A stretch of DNA of 27,045 nucleotides from JAWBOW01 sp038825775 (GTDB taxonomy: Archaea > Nanobdellota > Nanobdellia > Woesearchaeales > WAPY01), in the NCBI GenBank assembly GCA_038825775.1, contig JAWBOW010000007.1, positions 1-27,045 of the forward strand. Reading direction: 5' to 3'. Of this stretch, positions 17,577-24,000 are shown piece after piece (position 1 is the first letter of the stretch; every line of letters starts with the position of its first letter). Made by a program: the position numbers and the translations under genes. Under the pieces are notes generated by a model, which had not been told where the DNA came from, did no database searches, and was given only the letters and a program-made list of their open reading frames with translations.

Positions 17577-18467
17577 ATGTACGAGTTTGATGTTAATCTA
17601 AAACCGTTATTAAAAAAACTAGAGGTGTTTTCAAAAAAGGACATTTCAGGAGGTGGTTTTACAGGAGGTTATACTAGTGTTTTTAAAGGCAGAGGTTTAG
17701 AATTTGAGGGTTATAGAGAATACACTCCTGCTGATGATGCGAGTTTGATTGATTGGAAAGCAAGTTTGAGGAGTAATGAACTCTTAATAAAAGAGTTTGC
17801 AGAGGAGAGGAATGTTAATGTTGTTTTTGCACTTGATGTGAGTTCTTCAATGTCTTATGCTTCTGTTAAAAAACTAAAGAACGAGTATGCTATTGAATTA
17901 ATTGCTTCTCTTGCATTTTCAATCTTAAGAGCCGGGGATAGTATTGGTTTGTTAATGTTTTCTGATAAAATAAAACATTATTTAAAACCAGCTCTTGGTC
18001 ACAAACAATACTATGTCATAATAAAATCGCTCTTGAATCCAAAACTTTATGAGGGTGGTTTTGATCTTTCAACAGCACTATCTTTCTTAATAACTAACTT
18101 AAAGAAGGGTTCTATTGTTATTTTGGTTTCTGATTTTATTGGTTTAAAACCTGATTGGCAAAAAATTTTAGATGTTGCTGTTAAAAAATTTGACATAATA
18201 GGAATAATGATCAGGGATCCTGTTGATAATGAACTTCCTACAAAAGTTGGGCCTGTTGTGATCTCTGATCCTTTTTCAGATGACGAATTATTAGTGGATC
18301 CTGATTACATAAAACAAAAGTATGACACTTACACAAAAAACCAGAGGGCTCTTGTTAGAGAAGAATTTTTAAAGAGGAGGTGTGGTTTTATAGAATTAAC
18401 AACTAACAAGCCCTTTGAGGATGAAATAATCAAGTTTTTTAAGCAGAGGGTAAAACAATGGAGATAA
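17577..18467 (+). CDS. DUF58 domain protein with VWA-like fold
   Basis: I start at the ATG at 17577 (296 aa), preceded by GGTGG at 17569-17573; an upstream ATG at 17502 would overlap the MoxR gene and add a non-conserved leader. The DUF58 signature REYTPADDASLIDWKAS is at residues 47-63, followed by LLIKEFAEERN, and then a VWA-like domain with the MIDAS-type motif DVSSSM at 87-92. Many DUF58 proteins carry N-terminal membrane segments; this one lacks them and should be cytosolic. DUF58 proteins partner with MoxR ATPases. The stop codon region overlaps the next gene by 10 nt, implying coupled translation. Confidence 0.93.
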   Translation: MYEFDVNLKPLLKKLEVFSKKDISGGGFTGGYTSVFKGRGLEFEGYREYTPADDASLIDWKASLRSNELLIKEFAEERNVNVVFALDVSSSMSYASVKKLKNEYAIELIASLAFSILRAGDSIGLLMFSDKIKHYLKPALGHKQYYVIIKSLLNPKLYEGGFDLSTALSFLITNLKKGSIVILVSDFIGLKPDWQKILDVAVKKFDIIGIMIRDPVDNELPTKVGPVVISDPFSDDELLVDPDYIKQKYDTYTKNQRALVREEFLKRRCGFIELTTNKPFEDEIIKFFKQRVKQWR

Positions 18468-19411
18468 TATTTTTAAAACCAGAATACTTGTGGCTTTTAC
18501 TTTCCCTTCCATTATTAGCAGTAACTCATTTTTTTGTTTTAAGATACTTAAAGAGAAGAGCTTTAAAGTTTGCTAATTTTGAAGCAATAAGAAGGGTTGT
18601 TGGTCCTGAAGGTTCTTCTAAAAATGTAAGTTTTCTTTCTAAAAACATAGGACTCTTAATTATAAGAATGTTAGCATTATTTTTCATAATTGTTGGATTA
18701 GCAAGTCCAATAGTTTATTATTCTGCAAAAACATCATCCTCCTCTTTTGTTCTAGCGATTGACACTTCTTCAAGCATGTTGGCAGATGATTTTCAACCAT
18801 CAAGATTAGAATCAGCAAAGAGCGCTGCTCTAAAATTTGTTGAAAAAACACCTTCAAAAACAAGAATAGGACTTGTTTCTTTTTCTGGTTCTGCTTTTGT
18901 TGAAAGTGATTTAACAGATGATAAATTATTATTAAGTTCAAAGATAAAGAATTTAGGAGTGAGCTCAATAGGAGGAACAGATATTGGAAGTGCGATTATA
19001 ACATCATCAAATCTTCTTTTGAAGGAGAATTCTTCAAAAATAATAATTCTAATAACAGACGGACAAAGTAATGTAGGGGTTGAGCCGTTGAAGGGTGCGG
19101 AATATGCAAAGGATAAAAATATTGTTGTCCACACAATAGGAATAGGAACTCAAAAGGGAGGTTCTTTTTTATTGCCAGAGATTGTTTCGACATTAGATGA
19201 GGAAACATTAAAGAAAATTTCAGAATTAACCTTTGGTTCTTATTTTAGAGCAGAAAATCCAAAATCACTTGAAGAAGCATACCAAAAAATAGCAGAGAAA
19301 TCTGTTCAAAGGATTTCAAAGAATATAGGTTTTGAACTCTTACTTATAGCAATAATATTATTATTTATAGAGTGGTCTTTAATGAACACAAGATATAGAA
19401 CATTACCATAA
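18458..19411 (+). CDS. BatA-like von Willebrand factor A membrane protein
   Basis: 317 aa. Two N-terminal membrane segments (about 10-28 and 63-85) are followed by a VWA domain with MIDAS motif DTSSSM at 102-107, the threonine loop SSIGGTDIGSAI, and ITDGQSN. A final membrane segment lies near 293-311. This is the layout of BatA/BatB proteins from MoxR-DUF58-VWA operons, where the VWA domain is thought to engage partner proteins through a bound metal ion. It overlaps the DUF58 gene by 10 nt and is the last gene of the operon. Its 3' end converges on rnhB with a 17-bp gap. The VWA domain follows two membrane spans; its side of the membrane is not determined by the sequence alone. Confidence 0.93.
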   Translation: MEIIFLKPEYLWLLLSLPLLAVTHFFVLRYLKRRALKFANFEAIRRVVGPEGSSKNVSFLSKNIGLLIIRMLALFFIIVGLASPIVYYSAKTSSSSFVLAIDTSSSMLADDFQPSRLESAKSAALKFVEKTPSKTRIGLVSFSGSAFVESDLTDDKLLLSSKIKNLGVSSIGGTDIGSAIITSSNLLLKENSSKIIILITDGQSNVGVEPLKGAEYAKDKNIVVHTIGIGTQKGGSFLLPEIVSTLDEETLKKISELTFGSYFRAENPKSLEEAYQKIAEKSVQRISKNIGFELLLIAIILLFIEWSLMNTRYRTLP

Positions 19412-19428
19412 CTTACAAATTAAAAATA

Positions 19429-20097
19429 TTACTCCTTCTTACTAAAAAAATCACTTATGTTTTTTTGTTTTGTTTTTCCACTTAATTCAGAATAAGTGCT
19501 CCAAGATTTTCTGAATATGCTTTTTAATCTTTCATCCTTAAAGTTCTCCTTTAAGAATTTTTTTGTTAGAGGATCGCTTGGATAACCAGAACCAAAATCA
19601 ACCTTGTATTTTTCTTTTATTTTTTTAATCTCTCTCTCCCTTACAACTTTAGCAATAATAGAAGCAGCACCAACAACTTTATACTTAAAATCAGCTTTGT
19701 GCTCAACAACCAACTCAATCTTTTTATTATGAACTCTCTGCCTTAGAAATTCTTCAAACTTTTTTTTATTATTGCTTGGACAATCAATTATTATTTTATC
19801 AGGATTTAAGTAATTTATTATCTCAATTATTTTAAGAGCTTCTAATTCATTTAATCTTTTTTTATTAACATAGTCATCTATTTCTTCAGGACTTATTATT
19901 ATTACTTTATGCTTTTCACTTAAATTTAATATCTCATCAAAAATTTTTTCTCTTTTTTTTTGAGTTAAAAGTTTTGAATCCCTAACTCCTATTCTTTCAA
20001 GCTCATTTAGTTTTTTTTCATCAAAAGAAACTCCTGCTAAAACCAAAGGACCTATAACAGGCCCCCTTCCTGCTTCATCAATCCCTGCAACAATCAT
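19429..20097 (-). CDS. rnhB: Ribonuclease HII with C-terminal PCNA-interacting peptide
   Basis: 222 aa, typical for archaeal RNase HII. The N-terminal GIDEAGRGPVIGPLVLAGV carries the first two catalytic acidic residues (D6, E7). DSKLLTQKKRE, the DKIIIDCPS segment and GAASIIAKVVRERE complete the family motifs. The enzyme cuts RNA in RNA-DNA hybrids at single ribonucleotides and Okazaki primers. The last residues, QKNISDFF (211-218), match the PCNA-interacting box Q-x-x-I/L-x-x-F-F, so it is probably tethered to the sliding clamp. The ATG at 20097 is preceded by AT-rich promoter-like sequence and no Shine-Dalgarno, suggesting a leaderless message. Confidence 0.97.
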   Translation of the reverse strand: MIVAGIDEAGRGPVIGPLVLAGVSFDEKKLNELERIGVRDSKLLTQKKREKIFDEILNLSEKHKVIIISPEEIDDYVNKKRLNELEALKIIEIINYLNPDKIIIDCPSNNKKKFEEFLRQRVHNKKIELVVEHKADFKYKVVGAASIIAKVVREREIKKIKEKYKVDFGSGYPSDPLTKKFLKENFKDERLKSIFRKSWSTYSELSGKTKQKNISDFFSKKE

Positions 20098-20206
20098 TTT
20101 TTTGTTTATATTTCTTTATTTTTTTAAATTTTCCTAATCTGATCAATAATAATTAAAAATTCAAAAAAACAGAATTTTGAAAATTTAACAAAATTAATAA
20201 AAAAAG

Positions 20207-20281
20207 TAGCGGGGAGTGGATTTGAACCACCGACCTGTGGGTTATGAGCCCACCGGGCACTCCTGACTGCCCTACCCCGCT
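20207..20281 (-). tRNA. Initiator tRNA-Met (CAU)
   Basis: Read on the minus strand: acceptor stem AGCGGGG/CCCCGCT, D stem GGGC/GCCC, anticodon arm GTGGG-CTCATAA-CCCAC, five-nt variable loop AGGTC, T arm with TTCAAAT, and A73. The A1-U72 first pair and three consecutive G-C pairs at the bottom of the anticodon stem identify the archaeal initiator rather than elongator Met. No intron; CCA is not encoded. A TTTTAAAA box at 20310-20317 is a plausible promoter about 30 nt upstream, and a T-run follows the 3' end. Confidence 0.93.
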
Positions 20282-20368
20282 GTTTTTGATTAACTTTTGG
20301 CTAGTATTCTTTTAAAATACACAAAAGCTTATTTATAAATTTTGTTGTTTTTATAAGTTTTAAAAAGA

Positions 20369-20376
20369 TTTATAAA
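20369..20376 (+). promoter_or_regulatory. TATA box for the SDR gene
   Basis: TTTATAAA is centred about 24 nt before the ATG at 20396, so transcription would begin at the start codon itself: a leaderless mRNA. A second palindromic box at 20331-20340 lies between this gene and the divergent initiator tRNA. Confidence 0.55.
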
Positions 20377-20395
20377 CCAAAATAAAAAACCAAGA

Positions 20396-21499
20396 ATGCA
20401 AAAAATGAAGAAATCAAACAATAAGGAAAAAACAAAAAAGGAAAGATTTGATAAATTTTCAAAGACATTTTTAGTTACAGGAGCATCAGGATTTTTAGGT
20501 TATAATCTATGCAAATTCTTGGTTAATAAAAAACAAAAGGTAATAGGAATTGATATTGAAGATTTCACTTATGAGGACTTAAAAGATAAAATTATTTTTT
20601 ACAAAGCAGACATAAGGGATAAAAATTTTTTAGAGAGAATAATGAATAATGTTGATATAGTTATTCATTCTGCTGCAGCACTTCCTTTGTGGGATAAAAA
20701 GGAAATTTTCTCAGTAAATGTTTATGGCACGAAAGTGCTTTTAGATTTAGCATACACTTTTAAAGTTGAAAGATTTATTTTTATATCAACTACAGCAGTT
20801 TATGGAATACCAAAAACTCATCCTGTAACAGAGGATTCTCCATTAGTTCCGATAGGCCCTTATGCACAAAGTAAGATTGAAGCTGAAAATATTTGTCTTG
20901 AATACAGAAAAAAAGGCATGTGTGTTCCAATAATAAGGCCAAAGACATTTGTAGGAGAAGCAAGATTAGGGGTTTTCTCAATTTTCTTTGATTGGGTTAG
21001 AACAGGACATAACTTTCCAATAATTGGTAGCGGAAAGAATAAGTATCAATTATTGGATGTTAATGATTTAGTAGAAGCAATATGGCTTTGTTGCACAAAA
21101 GATAAAAAAATAGTTAATGACACTTTTAATGTGGGAGCAAAAGAATTTAAAACAATGAGAGAAGATTTTCAATCAGTACTGGACTATGCTGGTTATGGAA
21201 AGAAAATAATACCAACACCTGCTTGGCTTGTTATTCCTATAATAAAAATTTTAAGTTCTCTAAAACTTTTACCACTCTATCCTTGGATTTATGAAACAGC
21301 ACATGTTGAACACTATGTTGATATTTCTAAAATTGAAAAAAAACTTGGTTGGAAGCCAAAGAAGAGCACTTCTCAAGCGTTGATAGATTCTTATAAGTGG
21401 TATGAAAAACACTGGAGGGAATATGAAAATTCTGTTGGAATAACGCACAGAACAAAATGGAGAGAAGGAGTTATGAAATTCTTAAAATTTTTTATATAG
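20396..21499 (+). CDS. NAD(P)-dependent epimerase/dehydratase-like SDR protein
   Basis: 367 aa. After a lysine-rich 23-residue extension, the Rossmann motif TGASGFLG is at 28-35, IDIED marks the end of strand 2, and the extended-SDR catalytic set is visible: STT at 131-133 and YAQSK (Y156, K160). The C-terminal part contains HYVDISKIEKKLGWKPK, the typical closing segment of sugar-nucleotide epimerases and 3-beta-HSD-like enzymes. The substrate cannot be told from sequence. A role in nucleotide-sugar supply for glycosylation would fit the neighbourhood but is inference. The ATG at 20396 matches the TATA spacing; a second ATG nine bases later is also possible. Confidence 0.88.
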   Translation: MQKMKKSNNKEKTKKERFDKFSKTFLVTGASGFLGYNLCKFLVNKKQKVIGIDIEDFTYEDLKDKIIFYKADIRDKNFLERIMNNVDIVIHSAAALPLWDKKEIFSVNVYGTKVLLDLAYTFKVERFIFISTTAVYGIPKTHPVTEDSPLVPIGPYAQSKIEAENICLEYRKKGMCVPIIRPKTFVGEARLGVFSIFFDWVRTGHNFPIIGSGKNKYQLLDVNDLVEAIWLCCTKDKKIVNDTFNVGAKEFKTMREDFQSVLDYAGYGKKIIPTPAWLVIPIIKILSSLKLLPLYPWIYETAHVEHYVDISKIEKKLGWKPKKSTSQALIDSYKWYEKHWREYENSVGITHRTKWREGVMKFLKFFI

Positions 21500-21604
21500 T
21501 TTTAATAACTAAAGTTATAATCTAATCAAAACCTTTAAAAATTAATTTGTAATTCTTTAATTACACGCCGAGGTCGCATAACCTGGTATTGCGGAGGATT
21601 GCTA

Positions 21605-21623
21605 ACTGCAATACTTTGTGAAA
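21605..21623 (+). other. tRNA-Ser intron 1 (19 nt, position 37/38)
   Basis: The outer helix is the anticodon stem. A central 4-bp helix forms between TTGC (21599-21602) and GTGA (21618-21621), with two G-U pairs. The bulges are TAA (21603-21605) and AAA (21622-21624); cutting after the second base of each gives the ends listed. It is very short and the inner helix is weak. Confidence 0.75.
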
Positions 21624-21655
21624 ATCCTCTGCCCGAAAGGGCTTAGGGGTTCAAA

Positions 21656-21700
21656 AGCACTTTCACAACCAAAGCATTTTTGCTGTGGAATGCGTGGAAG
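21656..21700 (+). other. tRNA-Ser intron 2 (45 nt, T-loop position 59/60)
   Basis: The outer helix is the T stem. The central helix pairs TTCA (21650-21653) with TGGA (21695-21698), one G-U pair. The bulges are AAA (21654-21656) and AGT (21699-21701); cutting after the second base of each restores TTCAAAT. The inner helix is only GCA/TGC with one extra base, so the motif is relaxed. An alternative 8-bp stem, 21659-21666 with 21694-21701, would compete. Confidence 0.75.
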
Positions 21701-21833
21701 TCCCCTCCTCGGCGTTTTTATTATACTAAATTTTTTTACAATTCAAAATATTTCTAAAAATTAAAAAATGCTCAAAAAATTCTAAACAAAAATTTTAAAC
21801 CCATACACAATTAATATTATTTTAAAAAACAAT

Positions 21834-21895
21834 AAAATATAAAAATAAGTTTGCTTTACTTTTTTTGTAAAAAAATAATTTTTTTAGGGGACTGA
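21834..21895 (+). promoter_or_regulatory. TATA box and extended Shine-Dalgarno of the PurD-like gene
   Basis: AAAATATAAAAATA at 21834-21847 would start transcription near 21866. AGGGGACTGA at 21886-21895 resembles the full archaeal complement of the 16S 3' end (AGGAGGTGAT) with one inserted base, and lies just before the ATG at 21902. Confidence 0.5.
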
Positions 21896-21901
21896 TTTTT
21901 C

Positions 21902-23221
21902 ATGGAGCCAAAAAATTTTCTATTCGTTTCAATAGACGCGTTGAGTATAGACTTAGCTTGGCATGTAAAAAAAGAAGGACATAATGTTAAGTATTACATA
22001 GAGAATAAAAGCGAGAAAGATGTAGGGGACGGTTTTGTTGAAAAAACAGACGACTGGCAGCAAGAAGTTGATTGGGCTGACATAATTGTTTTTGATGATG
22101 TTTTAGGACAAGGAACAAAAGCAAAAAAGCTTAGGGATTCTGGAAAATTAGTTATTGGAGGAACTCCATACACTGATAGGTTAGAAGATGATAGGACTTT
22201 TGGACAGCAAGAACTAAAAGAACACGGAATTTCAGTTCTTCCACACAAAGATTTTACTTCATTTGATGATGCGATTGAATTTATAAAGCAAAATCCTGGA
22301 AGGTATGTTATAAAACCAAACATATCATCTAACACACAAATGAGTTTTAAAGGATTACTATTTGTTGGAGAGGAAGAGGATGGTAAAGATGTCATTCAAT
22401 TATTGGACGCTTATAAGAAAGCATGGGCTAAAAAACAATTATCCTTCCAATTGCAAAAAAGAGTTATGGGAGTAGAAGTTGCTGTTGGTGCTTTCTTTAA
22501 TGGAAAAAAATTCATTTACCCAATAAATGTTAATTTTGAGCACAAAAAATTATTTCCAGGAGATTTAGGACCGTCAACAGGAGAGATGGGAACATCAATG
22601 TTTTGGAGTTCTCCAAATAAGATTTTTAATCAAACTTTGAGGAAGTTTGAGGAAACTTTAGCAAGAGAAAACTATGTTGGCTATATAGATATAAATTGCA
22701 TAGTTAATAATTATGGAATATATCCTTTAGAATGGACAACAAGATTTGGTTATCCTACAATTCATATTCAGCAAGAAGGAATTTTAAATCCGATAGGAGA
22801 GTTTTTATACCAGCTTGCAAAGGGAGAAGATGTAAAATTAAGAACAAGAAGTGGTTTTCAAGTTGGAGTGAGGATTGTAGTTCCTCCTTTTCCGTTTGAT
22901 GATAAAAAAACATTCGAGGTAAAATCAAAAGATGCAGTGATTTATTTCAAGAAGAACGGTTCTAAAAATGGTGATGTCTATAATGGAATACACTTGGAGG
23001 ACGTTAAGTTAGTGAACGATGAATGGGTTGTTGCAGGAGATAATGGTGTTGTTTTAGTTGTTTGCGGAACAGGACAGACAATGAAACAAGCACAAAAGCA
23101 AGCATATAATAGAATAAAAAATATAATTCTTCCAAACATGTATTATAGAACAGATATTGGTGATAGATGGGCTGATGATTCTGACAAACTAAATACTTGG
23201 GGTTATTTGAGGGAAAGTTAA
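21902..23221 (+). CDS. PurD-like ATP-grasp protein
   Basis: 439 aa, close to phosphoribosylamine-glycine ligase (PurD) in length. The central and C-terminal parts fit that family: a GRYVIKPNISSN segment in the ATP-grasp domain, LQKRVMGVEVAVGAFFNG, the PurD-type GDLGPSTGEMG, and YVGYIDINCIVNN...PLEWTTRFGYP. The N-terminal domain, however, begins FLFVSIDALSIDLAWHVKKEG and lacks the G-x-G-G-R-E-H-A motif that binds the amine substrate in true PurD. The substrate may therefore differ. No other purine-biosynthesis gene is nearby. It has its own promoter and Shine-Dalgarno. I would not assign the symbol purD. Confidence 0.85.
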   Translation: MEPKNFLFVSIDALSIDLAWHVKKEGHNVKYYIENKSEKDVGDGFVEKTDDWQQEVDWADIIVFDDVLGQGTKAKKLRDSGKLVIGGTPYTDRLEDDRTFGQQELKEHGISVLPHKDFTSFDDAIEFIKQNPGRYVIKPNISSNTQMSFKGLLFVGEEEDGKDVIQLLDAYKKAWAKKQLSFQLQKRVMGVEVAVGAFFNGKKFIYPINVNFEHKKLFPGDLGPSTGEMGTSMFWSSPNKIFNQTLRKFEETLARENYVGYIDINCIVNNYGIYPLEWTTRFGYPTIHIQQEGILNPIGEFLYQLAKGEDVKLRTRSGFQVGVRIVVPPFPFDDKKTFEVKSKDAVIYFKKNGSKNGDVYNGIHLEDVKLVNDEWVVAGDNGVVLVVCGTGQTMKQAQKQAYNRIKNIILPNMYYRTDIGDRWADDSDKLNTWGYLRES

Positions 23222-23361
23222 TATTTAGTGAAAATAAATAAAAGACAAAAATGATAATAAATTCTCTAAAATTTATTCAAAAATTTAATTTGTTTTTATT
23301 ACAACTTTTTTTATCATTTATCTTATTTTATTCTTAAACTACTCTTTAATAAAAATAAAAA

Positions 23362-23369
23362 TTTATAAT
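23362..23369 (+). promoter_or_regulatory. TATA box of the UPF0316 gene
   Basis: TTTATAAT lies about 28 nt before the ATG at 23394, implying a leaderless transcript. The rest of the 172-bp gap after the PurD-like gene is T-rich and shows no gene. Confidence 0.5.
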
Positions 23370-23393
23370 GTGCAAGATTGAAATTTTTATTTT

Positions 23394-23963
23394 ATGATAG
23401 AATTTTTTGAATCACAAACATTTGGACTTATAATAATGCCTTTGTTAATTTTCGCACTTAGAGTTTTAGACGTAAGCTTAGAAACTTTAAGAATAATATT
23501 TATTTCAAGAGGAATGAAACTAATTTCAAGCTTTATTGGTTTTGTAGAGTTAATGATTTGGTTGATCGCAATAAGCCAAATAATGTCCCATCTTAATAAT
23601 TTTTCTTACTATGTTGCTTATGCTCTAGGTTTTGCATTTGGAACTTATGTTGGTATTGCAATAGAAGATAAGATTGCCATGGGTCTTGATTTGTTAATGA
23701 TCATTACAAGCAAGGATGTTTCAAAATTAGTTGCTTTCTTGAACTCAGTTAATTATGGAATAACAATAATGGACGGACAAGGAACAACAGGAAAGGTAAA
23801 AATCATTTACACAGTAGTAAGGAGAAAGGATGTTAGCGAAATAGTAAGTTTGATTAAGAAATTTAATCCTGATGCTTTTTACAGTATCCAAGATGTTAGG
23901 AGTGTTAGTCCAAAAGCAATCTTTCCGAGAGCTTCTTTAAGACATTTTAAGATTGGAAAGTAA
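23394..23963 (+). CDS. UPF0316-like membrane protein (DUF5698 plus DUF2179)
   Basis: 189 aa. Three hydrophobic segments (about 12-25, 38-58 and 68-90) form the N-terminal membrane part, which contains the family-typical LRVLDVSLETLRIIFISRG and GFAFGTYVGIAIEDK. The C-terminal soluble part from about residue 100 has the DUF2179 alpha-beta pattern: VSKLVAFLNSVNYGITIMDGQGTTGKVKIIYTVV, then VSEIVSLIKKFNPDAFYSIQDV. Function of the family is not established; DUF2179 is thought to be a regulatory or ligand-binding domain. The gene is monocistronic and convergent with the transglutaminase-like gene. Confidence 0.88.
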   Translation: MIEFFESQTFGLIIMPLLIFALRVLDVSLETLRIIFISRGMKLISSFIGFVELMIWLIAISQIMSHLNNFSYYVAYALGFAFGTYVGIAIEDKIAMGLDLLMIITSKDVSKLVAFLNSVNYGITIMDGQGTTGKVKIIYTVVRRKDVSEIVSLIKKFNPDAFYSIQDVRSVSPKAIFPRASLRHFKIGK

Positions 23964-24000
23964 AAAGAATAAGATAAAAAACAATAAAAAAATAATTGTA

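Larger units (their letters stand above)
21567..21714 (+). tRNA. tRNA-Ser (GCU) interrupted by two introns
   Basis: Acceptor stem GCCGAGG (21567-21573) pairs with CCTCGGC (21707-21713), with discriminator G73. The D arm is 21576-21592 with the GG pair. The anticodon stem GAGGA/TCCTC encloses TT-GCT-AA, reading AGC/AGU codons. The long variable arm GCCCGAAAGGGC is the serine type, and the T stem AGGGG/CCCCT (21645-21649, 21702-21706) gives loop TTCAAAT after splicing. Intron 1 (21605-21623) is at canonical 37/38; intron 2 (21656-21700) is in the T loop at 59/60. Both have BHB-like geometry. The mature tRNA would be 84 nt. A T-run follows at 21715-21719. Automated scanners may miss or misplace it. 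Confidence 0.88.

Noticed and set aside
18684..19208. Several minus-strand open frames opposite the VWA gene
   Set aside because: They are antisense to a clear BatA-like protein and show compositional shadows (runs of Leu, Phe, Ser) with no promoter or ribosome site.
21659..21701. Region between the T-stem halves as a separate small RNA
   Set aside because: Its hairpins are better explained as an intron, because the flanking sequences rebuild a perfect T stem and acceptor stem once it is removed.
21994..22395. 133-codon minus-strand open frame inside the PurD-like gene
   Set aside because: The plus-strand protein is well supported. The antisense product is Ser/Pro-rich, as expected for the complement of an Asp/Glu/Lys-rich sequence.
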